This document shows, piece after piece, positions 45,101-54,513 of a DNA stretch of 62,877 bases. The stretch covers positions 1-62,877 of the forward strand of contig JACJXK010000018.1 of NCBI GenBank assembly GCA_020636675.1, given 5' to 3'. The position numbers were made by a program, and so were the translations under genes. Below the pieces are notes generated by a model. That model saw only the letters and a list, made by a program, of their open reading frames with translations, searched no databases and was not told the origin of the DNA. This DNA is from Prevotellaceae bacterium. Its GTDB lineage: Bacteria; Bacteroidota; Bacteroidia; Bacteroidales; Paludibacteraceae. The number at the start of each line of letters is the position of its first letter. Positions within the stretch are counted from its first letter, which is position 1.

Positions 45101-46735
45101 CGCAGTCAACTCAACCGTATCATTCAGACACACCTCCCTGTCGCCCAACACGATGAACTCCGCATTCGGCTTCACGGACACCCAATAGGAAGCGGAATAA
45201 GAGCAGAAATACTCATCCTCGACCTCCACCGTAAACTCCTGAGAAGACTCCATCTTATGACGTATTGTTTGGGTAGTCTCTCCCGTATTCCATTTAAACG
45301 AGCTTCCCACGGAAGCCTCCAACGCCGTGATTTCGATTTCTTCGCCAATACAGACAGAATCGATGGCACTAACCTTCAAGTTAGGGAAATAACGCACGGC
45401 GATTTTTTTTGAAAACGTTTTTGAACACCCCAGCTCCGTATATACCGTCAGAGCGACATCATAATCGCCGGAAACGGCATACTGATGCTCCGGATTTTCA
45501 AGAGAAGAGATTGCCCCGTCTCCAAAATCCCAACTATAACCTACAATTTTATCGCCATCTATCGTCGTTTTATTCGTGAATTTCACTTTTCCAGCGCAAT
45601 CATTCTCATTATCAAATTTAATATCGACACCAACCTCATCCAATTTCGCAGTCAATGTAACCGGAGCACAATCGTCCAACTGGCTATATAGCTTACAGGA
45701 ATAAGTAACGCCACCGCTTATCATCTCCACAGGAATGAGGGCCAGAGAGGGATCCTGAGAATCCACCTTCACCGCATAACCGTCCGATCTGCTCCATTCG
45801 TATTTCAAAAATCCTTCAGGAGCCTTAATCTCGGCAGCCTCCAATCCGCAGTTTTTGACGGCCAATTCCAACTTGCTCGTTTCCGCCCAGAAATAGCCAT
45901 AGGCACGATGCGAACCAGGACCCACCTTTCCATTAACCTCCCTCAGGCAGTCATGTACTACAATAGTGATGGTAACCTCTTTCCCTATATGTTTGGACAA
46001 ATCATATCCACCCTTGGTCCATCGACGGAAAGCATACTCCTGAATTTTACCAGCTTCTGCAGATCCCTTACATACGGTATTTGCCTGCGCATTGACCAGA
46101 TCCAAAGCATAAGAATTGTTAGCATCCGCACTCACTGTAAACTCTCCGCAAGGCAGTTTCGTGTCCAGTCCAGTAACAGGATCATGCAGATCGACAGAAA
46201 GGTTAAACGAAGGCAGCTGTTCACCAATATGTTCAGAAGTAGAGTGAGAAACCAACTCTGGACAATGCAGAACCGCAGCAAACCGATAGGAGAAAAGCGT
46301 CGTGTTTTCCGTAACCGTAAATTTGTAGGTCAACTTCTCTGCCATGGCGGATGAGGTACTTCCCGTACTACCCGACTTGCACTCCGCCACACGGGTGGAG
46401 CCAATCCGCACCGGAGTTATTCCATCCGGATTGGTCGGAAAATCCCAACAGCTTATAATGGGATCTTGACTGGAGGCGAATCCATTCACAATCTGAATCT
46501 GCTGCGTATTCGTAACTTGATTCCAATCGTCATATTTATAGACACCTTCGGCATCATCATAATAGATGCCACCTATGTATTGATTCCAATATTGAAGATT
46601 TCCATTCTCCAAACTTAGATTTGGGGTATCTACATTCTTCTGAGCAAGAACATCCGTCATGCAGACCAGCAGTAACGAAACGGCCATCAAAGACCGGCAA
46701 CGCAGAGTCAAATAACCTTTTAGATTTAAGGACAT
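42185..46735 (-). CDS. giant T9SS type-B cargo: PKD and repeated Ig-like domains with gliding-motility C-terminal sorting domain
   Basis: 1516 residues with a signal peptide ending VLAQ. An N-terminal region of about 350 residues is unassigned. Then one PKD domain with VGYSWDFGDGAISSLENPEH near 400, followed by about eleven ~80-residue Ig-like repeats of the pattern vCxGd..xlxAxGaxxYxWxxG...TTxYxVxGt, and a second PKD-like segment (KWYWEPGDGTSEVVG). The C terminus is the type-B sorting domain: PEAFTPNGDELNDTFKF, FIIYNRLGEIVFTG and NDEWDGTINGEPCPWGVYGW. It is exported by T9SS and likely acts as a surface adhesin or matrix protein. Confidence 0.93.
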   Translation of the reverse strand: MSLNLKGYLTLRCRSLMAVSLLLVCMTDVLAQKNVDTPNLSLENGNLQYWNQYIGGIYYDDAEGVYKYDDWNQVTNTQQIQIVNGFASSQDPIISCWDFPTNPDGITPVRIGSTRVAECKSGSTGSTSSAMAEKLTYKFTVTENTTLFSYRFAAVLHCPELVSHSTSEHIGEQLPSFNLSVDLHDPVTGLDTKLPCGEFTVSADANNSYALDLVNAQANTVCKGSAEAGKIQEYAFRRWTKGGYDLSKHIGKEVTITIVVHDCLREVNGKVGPGSHRAYGYFWAETSKLELAVKNCGLEAAEIKAPEGFLKYEWSRSDGYAVKVDSQDPSLALIPVEMISGGVTYSCKLYSQLDDCAPVTLTAKLDEVGVDIKFDNENDCAGKVKFTNKTTIDGDKIVGYSWDFGDGAISSLENPEHQYAVSGDYDVALTVYTELGCSKTFSKKIAVRYFPNLKVSAIDSVCIGEEIEITALEASVGSSFKWNTGETTQTIRHKMESSQEFTVEVEDEYFCSYSASYWVSVKPNAEFIVLGDREVCLNDTVELTARAFTSGDNLTFSWNTGDKTDVMRVRPLHDSTEYRVTGTYRNGCSSTKSVMVKVYPLPVISVSGNNVICEGESTQLTADVVSSIGDVTYIWNDIYEGKTREVMPNQTTTYELYGVDSKECHSLPRNITVKVKPLPQLAIAGNTTICEGKSVQLTVTGAGSNVKWYDGTEGQTTITRTPTQDTVYWVEGTSNGCVGRTEVNVKLLDVPYVWIEASSPVLCKGDTVILTAKGADSYVWNTGSVATSISDMPITTSEYSIVGTTSVGGCVGTGSVVVTVNQPPVVSITGDNSVCDGAVAKIQASGAEEYFWSNNGYGATLSLPVTEDVDLTVRGVDVNQCEGTASWTIKKKSLPSLSYVGETSVCRGVILNIAVSGANTYEWQDGSSSSVYSSMLDSDRELTVKGSINGCSSSMLIPVRVLPVPSLWASGSGMTGVCPDSAAYLVAHGASRYQWGGGETTDTIRFIPAISTSYTLYGYSDAGCEAMISVPVKVNPRPMVYIKGDTHACMESMVTIEAYDANGGTNNFMWSNGSIGAVITPKILGNTTFKVLAENQFGCKNEALHDVSLIDPPTLSYEGKTSLCQGESTTIVGKGALMYSWDDGTTHSSGASINISPNNNTLIRMTGSDVGNCQSVIDIQILVMTPPTLHITGDTAVCLGDTFSIYASGADTYKWNTGDLTSSIKYKIGSTSEYTVYGTNEYGCTSSKSRIVMVRPAPQINIEKGLQTGCLNFPDTVRLSAKGASFYKWTSEPYNVSVAQNGYTADLLAVIEEPTTLYVEGRDVFGCVGRAWKEADLLPRQSIDFSVTPSFIESGSSNVRFSGVSPKESKWYWEPGDGTSEVVGLNASHYYNPTLADSFVVNVKAVDKYGCEYTGRSAVYTWLDFWGPEAFTPNGDELNDTFKFYGGEYMDSFHFIIYNRLGEIVFTGNSINDEWDGTINGEPCPWGVYGWHVTFKSNFMGANKDGERRGFVSIIR

Positions 46736-47068
46736 AACAATAATATTAATAATTGCGGTTTATAGCACTCACTTCATTTATGGCGTAAAAAGGAAACAAA
46801 TGTACGCCTCATTTCATCAAATCGACATTAGACCTCACTTCGATCTAAGTGTTTATGGTTTATTGCACAACAAAATAGTCACAAAAACCGTACCATAACC
46901 TTTGCATTTATTCACAAATATGCGGTTTTATTTAACCAACAAAAATCATATAAACAAGCATTCGCATTGCCATCCGATTTTCATGGAAAGAACGAAACAA
47001 AACAACCATAGGTTGAGCAACAGATAGATTTCTTTTTTCAAAAAGACGGTGCAAAGGAGTATGTGTTT
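46736..47068. other. 333-bp intergenic region
   Basis: AT-rich, no gene or repeat seen. The start of the T9SS cargo gene faces it, so it should hold that promoter, but no good TAnnTTTG box was found at a sensible distance. Confidence 0.4.
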
Positions 47069-48295
47069 TCATTGGTACTTCAATACGGAGAGACTCCCTT
47101 CCGCAAAAATTTCATTTGCCACTTCCAGCAAAGACGTCGGCGTAATGCCATCCAAACTGCGGCATATATCCTCCAATGATTCGAACTTATCAAAGTACAA
47201 GAAGCTTTTTCCTAGATTCAGGCTCAAAGACTCCTTGCTCTCCTGAGATATGGCCAACTGACAGATTAGCTGCTTTTTCGCCTTAGAGAGCTGCAAATCG
47301 GTAAATCGATGGGTACGAAGTTTCTTCAACTCATCCAATACGATATGGCAACTTTTCTCCATATTCTTAACGTCCGTACCAAAATAGATGGACACAATGC
47401 CAGAATCGGAATAAGAGGTATAATTAGACTCCACATTATAGGCGATGCCACTACGTTCCCGCAGAGCCACATTCAGACGGCTATTCATACCGGGGCCTCC
47501 CAAAATATTGTTCAGCAGATAGAGTGTCAGTCGTCGTTCATCCGACAGGCCATAGGCCCGATTGCCATACACGACATGCGCCTGATAGGTATTTTTGTCA
47601 ATCACCTTCGACTGGGGGAGATAAAGGCAAGGCTCTACCCGAGCGTTTTCCGTATGCATCGCCGGCACATCGCCCAAATAACGCTCCGCCCACTTCTCTA
47701 TTTTCTTGAACGGCACGTTTCCCAACGAAAAGAAAATTATCTGATCGGTAGCATAATTGCGTTTGATAAAACGCAAGGCATCAGAGGTCCGATAGGTGCG
47801 CAACTTATCCGCATCACCAAGAATATTCCTACCCAAGGAAGAACCCATAAAAACCAAGTCTTCAAAATCATCGAAAATCAATTCTGAGGGAGTATCATTA
47901 TATGAATTGATTTCATCAACAATCACATCCACCTCTTTTTCTATCTCGTTCTGTGGAAAGGTGGAATGAAAAACGATGTCGGCACACAGCTCCATAGCAC
48001 GTTCAAAATCAACGGACAAGACTGTTGCATAGACAAACGTCTCCTCCTTGGTGGTGTACGCGTTCAGTTCTCCGCCCACATTTTCCAACCGATTGAGGAT
48101 ATGCCACGATTTGCGCTTCTCCGTCCCCTTAAATAGCATGTGTTCTATGAAATGGGCCATGCCCGATTCTTCTTCCGCCTCGTCTCTCGTGCCTACATTG
48201 ATCGCAATGCCACAATACGACACAGGACTAGCATCCGGCTTGTGAACCACCCTTATTCCATTACGAAGAGTGAGCGTATTTATCAATTCATCCAT
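47069..48295 (-). CDS. M16 family zinc peptidase
   Basis: 408 residues from the ATG at 48295, two bases after the upstream stop. The inverted zinc motif HFIEH is in GMAHFIEHMLFKGT, with the third ligand in the ELNAYTTKEETFVYA / EKEVDVIVDEINSY region. The second half, with GGPGMNSRLNVALRERSGIAY, is the non-catalytic M16C-like domain. Such peptidases (PqqL/YmxG group) degrade short peptides. No signal peptide, so probably cytoplasmic. Co-transcribed with the DUF3109 gene. Confidence 0.93.
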   Translation of the reverse strand: MDELINTLTLRNGIRVVHKPDASPVSYCGIAINVGTRDEAEEESGMAHFIEHMLFKGTEKRKSWHILNRLENVGGELNAYTTKEETFVYATVLSVDFERAMELCADIVFHSTFPQNEIEKEVDVIVDEINSYNDTPSELIFDDFEDLVFMGSSLGRNILGDADKLRTYRTSDALRFIKRNYATDQIIFFSLGNVPFKKIEKWAERYLGDVPAMHTENARVEPCLYLPQSKVIDKNTYQAHVVYGNRAYGLSDERRLTLYLLNNILGGPGMNSRLNVALRERSGIAYNVESNYTSYSDSGIVSIYFGTDVKNMEKSCHIVLDELKKLRTHRFTDLQLSKAKKQLICQLAISQESKESLSLNLGKSFLYFDKFESLEDICRSLDGITPTSLLEVANEIFAEGSLSVLKYQ

Positions 48296-48297
48296 CG

Positions 48298-48897
48298 CTA
48301 TTTTTTTCCGGCAATCTTCACATAGCCGCTTTTGTCCAATTCTTTCGCCGTTACCTCCAGCTCCCTGTACCAATCTTCACCAAACCTACGGACCAACGGC
48401 TCCTTCAAAAATTTGTAGGCCGCCACTCCCTTCACTTTTCCCAATTCGAACGCAGCCTTACAGACTTCCCATTTATGGAAATTGACCGCCGTATAACCAG
48501 CATACTCAGCCAAGCGCACAGGATACAGATGGCAAGAAATGGGTTTGTAGAAATCCACCTTTCCCTCCCTGAAAGCCTTTTCTATGGCACATTTGCAGTT
48601 GCCCTCCTCATCTTGATAAGAGAACACACATTCGCCATTGCCAACGATGGAAGTGACCAAATCGCCCTCAACGTCAATGGTCGAGACACCCTGCTTGTCG
48701 ATGACACGCTTGGCCTTCTCCGAAAGGTCGTCCCAAATGACGGGTAACAAATTCTCAATAATGGCGACCTCCTCATCCTCTAACGGAGCTCCGGCGTCGC
48801 CTTCCACACAACATTGTCCTTTACAAGAAGCTATATCACATAAAAATGCCTTCTCGAACAAATCAAAACTGACAATCGTATCACCTACCTGAACCAT
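48298..48897 (-). CDS. DUF3109 family cysteine-rich protein
   Basis: 199 residues from the ATG at 48897. The conserved cysteines are CDIASCKGQCCVEGDAGAPL near the N terminus, then GECVFSY ... CKCAIEKAF, and PISCHLYPVR. This pattern defines DUF3109, predicted to bind a metal or Fe-S cluster; function unknown. Conserved among Bacteroidota. It has its own -7 box and leads into the M16 peptidase gene with two bases between. Confidence 0.92.
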   Translation of the reverse strand: MVQVGDTIVSFDLFEKAFLCDIASCKGQCCVEGDAGAPLEDEEVAIIENLLPVIWDDLSEKAKRVIDKQGVSTIDVEGDLVTSIVGNGECVFSYQDEEGNCKCAIEKAFREGKVDFYKPISCHLYPVRLAEYAGYTAVNFHKWEVCKAAFELGKVKGVAAYKFLKEPLVRRFGEDWYRELEVTAKELDKSGYVKIAGKK

Positions 48898-48916
48898 ATA
48901 AAATGTTTTAAGTCCG

Positions 48917-48924
48917 CAAAAATA
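48917..48924 (-). promoter_or_regulatory. -7 promoter box for DUF3109-M16 operon
   Basis: The minus strand reads TATTTTTG, a TAnnTTTG match, 20 bases before the DUF3109 ATG. A TTG lies 17 bases further upstream. Confidence 0.5.
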
Positions 48925-49033
48925 CAAAAAAGGAGGATTCTCAAGTCAGTTATTATAGTTTTTGACAAAAAGAGATTTCCTTTTGTCCTTCTCTTTCCCC
49001 TATAAGCCAGCGTACGAAATCGCCCACACGGGA

Positions 49034-50068
49034 TTAATTTCGCCAATGAGTCATGAGCCAATCACGGGCCGTCTCTATGATAGTATCGACGCCATCCTTT
49101 TCATCCTCGGCAGACATATCTACTCGAATATCCGGCTCTATGCCAAACTCGGTATAATGCTTGTCCACATCCATATAAGGAGCCATGGACATACGCACAT
49201 ACCAACCGTTGGGCAGTTCACTGGACATCGGCATACCGGCGCCGCCTCCTGTACGGTCCCCTATCTGTATAACACCAGGCAACACCTTCATGGTCTGGAC
49301 AAAATCGTTCGTCGCACTATAACAGTTACGATTAGTTAAGATAGCCACCAAACCTTTATAATGGATACCATCTCCGGACTCCACATAAACGGGTTCCGGA
49401 TCGGACAAATCCGAATGCCCCGTACCGCTTTTATATTGGCTGTAACCCACCAAAACCTTATTGTCCGTAAAACGAGAAGCTATCTTCTCCACCAAGCTAG
49501 CATAACCGCCGCCATTATCCCTAACATCGATGATAAGGCCGTCCGCATTCGCAAAATAGAAAAGCACATAATCGAGATTGGCATCCGAAAATGTGGACGA
49601 GAAAGAGGAATATCGGATATAACCTATATTATTCTCCAACATGACATACTGAAATCCTCCAGCTATCTTATAATCGCGGCCCAAATAACGGTCGTTTTTA
49701 ATCACCTTTATATTGAAGTTGTCCGGAGCATGGCCTTGTATGTCATAACGAGAGATGTCGAAAGAAGAATAGAGATTCACATGACCATCTTTCAATTCCT
49801 TCAGCATATCTCCCAAGATATAGAAAAGGTCCATCTTGTTACGGCAATCTTGTACCTTAGCCTTATACTCCACATAGACATCGTCCCAATTCTTGATGCT
49901 ATCCTTCTTATAATCAAAGAAACAATACTTTTCATCGACAGTTTTCCACAGCATCTCGAAATTCTCCATATAGTTTTCTTCATTTTCCACCTCAAGGTCC
50001 TTATCACAAGAAACGATGGAGAAAAGAAAAAGAAAACAGGAAAACGGATATAACAATATTTTTTTCAT
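49034..50068 (-). CDS. S41 family (C-terminal processing) peptidase, lipoprotein
   Basis: 344 residues with a lipoprotein signal (LFLFSIVSC, lipid Cys21). The S41 domain has NIGYIRYSSFS, GLIIDVRDNGGG, and the catalytic serine in TNRNCYSATNDF, followed by GDRTGGGAG. It lacks an obvious PDZ domain, so it belongs to the short Bacteroidota type. Anchored in a membrane facing the periplasm or surface; substrates unknown. Followed 23 bases upstream on the strand by a DUF3316 gene, probably one operon. Confidence 0.92.
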   Translation of the reverse strand: MKKILLYPFSCFLFLFSIVSCDKDLEVENEENYMENFEMLWKTVDEKYCFFDYKKDSIKNWDDVYVEYKAKVQDCRNKMDLFYILGDMLKELKDGHVNLYSSFDISRYDIQGHAPDNFNIKVIKNDRYLGRDYKIAGGFQYVMLENNIGYIRYSSFSSTFSDANLDYVLFYFANADGLIIDVRDNGGGYASLVEKIASRFTDNKVLVGYSQYKSGTGHSDLSDPEPVYVESGDGIHYKGLVAILTNRNCYSATNDFVQTMKVLPGVIQIGDRTGGGAGMPMSSELPNGWYVRMSMAPYMDVDKHYTEFGIEPDIRVDMSAEDEKDGVDTIIETARDWLMTHWRN

Positions 50069-50091
50069 CTTCTTATCTTTTTTGAAACAAC

Positions 50092-50961
50092 CTATTCCAC
50101 CGGATTTCTAAATTCCGACGGAATTTTCTTCTTCCCTTTAAACGTCACAAAATTATAGACGAAGCCCACCGTTCCGGAAACATCCATAGACCTCGTTTCC
50201 AAATCATTGACCGTAGTAACGGAGCGTTCCAGCACAAAACCGAACCGGAACGTACAGATCTTGATGGGGAAATCCAACGACAACTTATTGCGCCATTGGA
50301 AACGGGAGCCAAAGGAGGTGACAGGGAAAGTCCCGTCATAATGACCTTCGCTGAATATCTCATAATAGGTCTGCGCATAGTTAGGAGAAAACATAACTCC
50401 CACAAATGGCATGGAAAAATGATCTCGCAGGGTAAGCGTCCTTGTACGCAGCGGGATATGGTAATAACACATCACCGACGCCCATAGATTGGCATTCAAC
50501 AGCAACGAATAGGGATTGTTCTGATTGCGGTTCTGATAACGGCCGCCCAACTCCAGATTAACCAAGCCACCCAGCAACAAGCTCATACGGGGGAGAGGTC
50601 TCAGATGATAGTGCACACCAGAAAAGCCACGCAGCGACATAGAAAGAAAACTTGCCGTATTTGTAGGATTGTCCGTTACGGAAGCCGAGAAATCAAATTC
50701 CGTATATTTGGAAAGGTTATTCAATTTTTTAGACAGAAAACTCACCCTCTCATCCATCAGAGAAAAGCCTGTACCCTTATACAGCAAAGGCGACAGATAG
50801 GAATCATATTCCCGCTTAGCTCCCAACGAGAGGGACACAGCCCGGTTGGTCAGCCGGTAATTCAAGCTGTCAATCTCCGTCGCCCACAATGACAAAGAGA
50901 CCGACGAGAAAAACAAAAAAAACAAAAAACGTCGAAACGTAACATTATTCATAAACTTCAC
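50092..50961 (-). CDS. DUF3316-like outer-membrane protein
   Basis: 289 residues with a signal peptide (to about WATEIDS). The rest alternates polar and hydrophobic residues with aromatic ends, as in an outer-membrane barrel: FDFSASVTDNP, GLVNLELGGRYQNRN, FGSRFQWRNKLSLDFPIKI, and a final VGFVYNFVTFKGKKKIP. The MPFVGVMFSPNYAQTYYEIF segment is typical of DUF3316. Function unknown. First gene of an operon with the S41 peptidase. Confidence 0.75.
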   Translation of the reverse strand: MKFMNNVTFRRFLFFLFFSSVSLSLWATEIDSLNYRLTNRAVSLSLGAKREYDSYLSPLLYKGTGFSLMDERVSFLSKKLNNLSKYTEFDFSASVTDNPTNTASFLSMSLRGFSGVHYHLRPLPRMSLLLGGLVNLELGGRYQNRNQNNPYSLLLNANLWASVMCYYHIPLRTRTLTLRDHFSMPFVGVMFSPNYAQTYYEIFSEGHYDGTFPVTSFGSRFQWRNKLSLDFPIKICTFRFGFVLERSVTTVNDLETRSMDVSGTVGFVYNFVTFKGKKKIPSEFRNPVE

Positions 50962-51032
50962 ATATATTTAGTCCATCCACTTCAGCTATTCGAAAAGCAC
51001 GTTTAATAGGAAGAACACGTAACTGCTCCACC

Positions 51033-51986
51033 TCACAGCCAATTTCTCTTTTTGAAATAAAGCAACGTCAATCCGGAAAAGACAATCATCAAGACAATAG
51101 AAAACGGATATCCAAACTTCCAATCCATCTCCGGCATAACCTTGAAGTTCATACCATAGATGCTGGCTATCAATGTAGGCGGCATGAATATCACCGAAAC
51201 CACAGTAAATATCTTGATGATTTTGTTCTGCTCGATATTGACAAGACCAAGGAAGGTATCCTGCAAGTAATCCAAACGTTCGAAACCAAACTTCGTGTGT
51301 TCAATCAAGGAATTGATGTCCTTGATGACCAAATTCAGCCTCGGTTTGAGATCGGCAGGTATCAAAGCACTCCGCAAAACGTTGGAAACCACACGGTGCT
51401 TATCTATGATGTTTTCGCGCAGATGCATCGTCTTTTCCTGCAAGTTCTTAATTTCCAAAAGCATATCTTCATCAATATCTTCGGCCACGGTCAACGTCTT
51501 ACTCAGTTTCGTAATCTCCGAAGTTGCATCCTCAATCATGTCGGCATCATATTCTACCCGCGTTTCCAGCAATGCAATGAAAATATGGAATCCCGTCAGG
51601 TAATTCTTCGGATTGGCAAACATCTTCTTCACCGTCTCGTTGAACGATTTCAAATTCGTATCACGTGCGGAAACCAGAATGCCATTTTTCAAGATAAAGG
51701 AGACCGGCTCCTTCTCATAAGAGTCCAGCAGAAAATTGGAGTTGGCCACCAACGTATCTTCCGTCTCCATGAAACGGGACGAAATTTCAATTTCCTCTAT
51801 CTCTTCCTCTTCCTGAATATAGATTTTCAGGAACTGCTCCAACTCCGACTCCGTCTCCGGTTCAACATTGTTCAAGTCTATCCACACGAAGTTATTTAAA
51901 GGTACGGTCTTCAAAATGTTTATATCCTTAGCTATTTTCAGCCTATTGTTCTCAAAATAGAACAATCTTACTTCCGATGGTCTCAT
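51033..51986 (-). CDS. corA: CorA-type magnesium/cobalt transporter
   Basis: 317 residues of normal length. The cytoplasmic N-terminal domain (about 1-230) has a long acidic helix EEEEIEEIEISSRFMETE. Two C-terminal membrane helices hold the signature YGMNFKVMPEMDW, with GMN at the pore entrance and the MPE-like loop. It forms a homopentamer in the inner membrane that admits Mg2+. Transcribed alone. Confidence 0.95.
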   Translation of the reverse strand: MRPSEVRLFYFENNRLKIAKDINILKTVPLNNFVWIDLNNVEPETESELEQFLKIYIQEEEEIEEIEISSRFMETEDTLVANSNFLLDSYEKEPVSFILKNGILVSARDTNLKSFNETVKKMFANPKNYLTGFHIFIALLETRVEYDADMIEDATSEITKLSKTLTVAEDIDEDMLLEIKNLQEKTMHLRENIIDKHRVVSNVLRSALIPADLKPRLNLVIKDINSLIEHTKFGFERLDYLQDTFLGLVNIEQNKIIKIFTVVSVIFMPPTLIASIYGMNFKVMPEMDWKFGYPFSIVLMIVFSGLTLLYFKKRNWL

Positions 51987-52088
51987 CTTTCTCTTTTTTA
52001 GAAGTAAAAAAATAGTGTTTTTGCTCTCAATAGAGACACAAAGGCAGCTTGCCGCCCAAGTTCTCCTCCTTCCTATTTTCGGCGTACA

Positions 52089-52874
52089 CTAAGGAATCTT
52101 ATGCTTATCTACTATATTGGTAAGCTCCACAAACTCATCAACGCTCAACTGCTCCGGGCGTTTTGTGAACACAGGCATTCCGTACACGGGGTTGTCTTTC
52201 CCGAGCATGGCCTGCAAAGAGTTCCGCATCATCTTACGACGCTGGTTGAAACTCAACTTCACCACCTTCACAAAAAGCTGTTCGTCGCAAGCCAGACCTT
52301 GAACCGAATTACGTCTCATCCTTATGACGGCCGACTTCACTTTCGGTGGCGGATCAAAGACATATTCGTGGACGGTAAAAAGATATTCTATGTCATAGAA
52401 CGCCTGCAACAAGACGCTAAGGATACCATAAGCCTTACATCCGGGATGGGCGGCAATACGTTCGGCCACCTCCTTCTGTATCATTCCGGAGCAACAAGGT
52501 ATATGATCCCTATTTTCCAAAACCTTGAAAAATATCTGACTGGATATGTTATATGGATAATTGCCTATGACAAATAGATTTCCATCTCCATAGAGTTCGG
52601 ACAAATCCATCTTCAGAAAATCGCCCTCTATGATACGACCTTCCAACGCATGGAAATTCTCTTTCAGGTAGGCAACGGACTCCCGGTCCAACTCCACTAC
52701 CTTCAAATCTATGTTTTCATTTTGTAAAAGGAACTGGGTAAGGACTCCCATTCCAGGACCTATCTCCAAAACCTTAGTAGGTTCTGTGATCTCCAAACTT
52801 TCAGCTATGCTGCGGGCAATATTGAGGTCTTTCAGAAAATGCTGCCCTAAAAACTTTTTGGGCGTTACTATCAT
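52089..52874 (-). CDS. rsmA: 16S rRNA (adenine1518-N6/adenine1519-N6)-dimethyltransferase
   Basis: 261 residues from the ATG at 52874; a frame from 52907 adds 11 atypical residues. The start PKKFLGQHFLKD is diagnostic. SAM motif VLEIGPGMGVLTQFLL, then VVELDRESVAYL and the catalytic NYPYNIS (NxPY). It dimethylates two adenines in helix 45 of 16S rRNA late in ribosome assembly. It is followed by no partner gene and divergent from the flippase-like gene. Confidence 0.97.
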   Translation of the reverse strand: MIVTPKKFLGQHFLKDLNIARSIAESLEITEPTKVLEIGPGMGVLTQFLLQNENIDLKVVELDRESVAYLKENFHALEGRIIEGDFLKMDLSELYGDGNLFVIGNYPYNISSQIFFKVLENRDHIPCCSGMIQKEVAERIAAHPGCKAYGILSVLLQAFYDIEYLFTVHEYVFDPPPKVKSAVIRMRRNSVQGLACDEQLFVKVVKLSFNQRRKMMRNSLQAMLGKDNPVYGMPVFTKRPEQLSVDEFVELTNIVDKHKIP

Positions 52875-53074
52875 ATTCCATGTTACTTTTATTAAATTAG
52901 TAAACAAGTGGATAGTAAACGAGAAACTTACGCTACCCCATTAGGAAATCCACTCAATACAAGGTTAGCTCCGAGAAGCCGGCTCTCGTATTTTCAACTC
53001 GGCAAAGGTAACTTTTTTTATCCACACTCTGAAACTTATATCCATTAAAATACGAAAAGGTGACGCTTTTTGAT

Positions 53075-53082
53075 TAATTTTG
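53075..53082 (+). promoter_or_regulatory. -7 promoter box for the flippase-like gene
   Basis: TAATTTTG matches TAnnTTTG, 43 bases before the ATG at 53126. No clear -33 element. Confidence 0.45.
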
Positions 53083-53125
53083 CGGAAATAAAAATCGAGA
53101 CAAAACGCTATCATTTAGAATAGGA

Positions 53126-54115
53126 ATGAGAAAAGAGAGCATAAAGAAAATCCTCCAAATAGTAGGTTCTTTCGCCATTGGTTTTTTGATATTCTATCTT
53201 GTTTACAAAGATCAAGACCTAGTAATGATGAAAGAGGAACTCAGCAAAGGCAACCTTTTTTGGATTATATTTCCCGTATTTTTAGGGGCTTCCAGCCATT
53301 TTGTCAGGGCATTGAGATGGAAACAGCTCATAGAACCTCTAGGAAAATCGCCACGTCTCATCAACGTATACTTTGCGGTAATGACCGGATATTTCGCCAA
53401 TTATCTATTACCAAGAGCCGGCGAGGTGGCCCGCTGCGGCGTACTGAAGAAATACGAAGACATACCGTTCACGGAACTGCTTGGCACCGTCATCGCCGAA
53501 AGGGCGTTCGACCTCATCATTCTGCTTTGCTTTATCGGTGCAGCCATCTTCACACAACTGGACGTCTTCTCGCAGATATTCGCATCCGGAAGCAGTTTCG
53601 AAGACAAATTCGGATGGATCATCTACAACCCGATTGCATGGATATTGACAATTGTTGCCATAGCGTTTCTTTTCGCCATCAGAAAGAGGTTGAAGGAATT
53701 GACCTTTGTAAAAAAAGGAAGAGAGTTGGCAAAAAACGTGATAAACGGCATAAAAACCTTCTTCAAGGTAAAGAACAAACCTTTGTTCCTCTTCTATACG
53801 GCTATCATCTGGCTGTTCTATTTTGACATGCTATATCTCAGCTTCAACGCATTCGACTTCACGAAAGAGCTTGGCGTCACGAGCGGACTGTCTACCTTCT
53901 CCATCGGAAGCTTGGGCATCGTCGCACCCGTACAAGGCGGCATAGGGGCATGGCATTTTCTGACCATCGAGTCGCTGAAGTTCTACGGTGTGGCCGCGTT
54001 GCAAGCCGCCACCTTCGCATTTGTGGTGCATCTGATGCAGACACTCATGATCCTAATTATCGGATTCATCAGTTTCGTATCGCTCCCATTTGTGAACAAG
54101 ACGAGAAGACAATAG
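53126..54115 (+). CDS. flippase-like integral membrane protein (UPF0104, LPG synthase TM region)
   Basis: 329 residues with about eight membrane helices. Recognisable family words are SHFVRALRWKQLIEPLG, MTGYFANYLLPRAGEVARC and GTVIAERAFDLIIL, then the late GSLGIVAPVQGGIGAWHFL. Members resemble the membrane part of lysylphosphatidylglycerol synthase and are thought to move lipids. It lacks the soluble synthase domain. The last 55 codons are part of a 365-bp tandem duplication whose second copy continues at 54316. Confidence 0.9.
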   Translation: MRKESIKKILQIVGSFAIGFLIFYLVYKDQDLVMMKEELSKGNLFWIIFPVFLGASSHFVRALRWKQLIEPLGKSPRLINVYFAVMTGYFANYLLPRAGEVARCGVLKKYEDIPFTELLGTVIAERAFDLIILLCFIGAAIFTQLDVFSQIFASGSSFEDKFGWIIYNPIAWILTIVAIAFLFAIRKRLKELTFVKKGRELAKNVINGIKTFFKVKNKPLFLFYTAIIWLFYFDMLYLSFNAFDFTKELGVTSGLSTFSIGSLGIVAPVQGGIGAWHFLTIESLKFYGVAALQAATFAFVVHLMQTLMILIIGFISFVSLPFVNKTRRQ

Positions 54116-54148
54116 CCACAAGCAAATAAAACCATTACTATCAAAATA

Positions 54149-54183
54149 GGCCCCATAGATTTGAATCGCAAATCTATGGGGCC
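54149..54183. terminator. bidirectional terminator, copy 1
   Basis: GGCCCCATAGATTTG-AATCG-CAAATCTATGGGGCC: a perfect 15-bp stem with a 5-base loop, flanked by A/T tracts. It serves the flippase gene (plus strand). Confidence 0.92.
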
Positions 54184-54513
54184 ATTCTTTTACCCTATCC
54201 TCTAATCGTCATCTCAATATACGCTTGATTCTATTCGCCTCGTCAATCAAACGGTGAAGATCCTTCTCATCACTGTTTTCCAAAGCCTTTCGGAAACTCT
54301 GTAGTTTCTCCATGTTGGCACTTCCTAACCATCGAGTCGCTGAAGTTCTACGGCGTGGCCGCACTGCAGGCCGCCACCTTCGCATTTGTGGTGCATCTGA
54401 TGCAGACACTCATGATCCTAATTATCGGATTCATCAGTTTCGTATCGCTCCCATTTGTGAACAAGACGAGAAGACAATAGCCACAAGCAAATAAAACCAT
54501 TACTATCAAAATA

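Noticed and set aside
49361..50053. 230-codon plus-strand frame opposite the S41 peptidase
   Set aside because: Antisense shadow; the peptidase has signal sequence and catalytic motif on the other strand.
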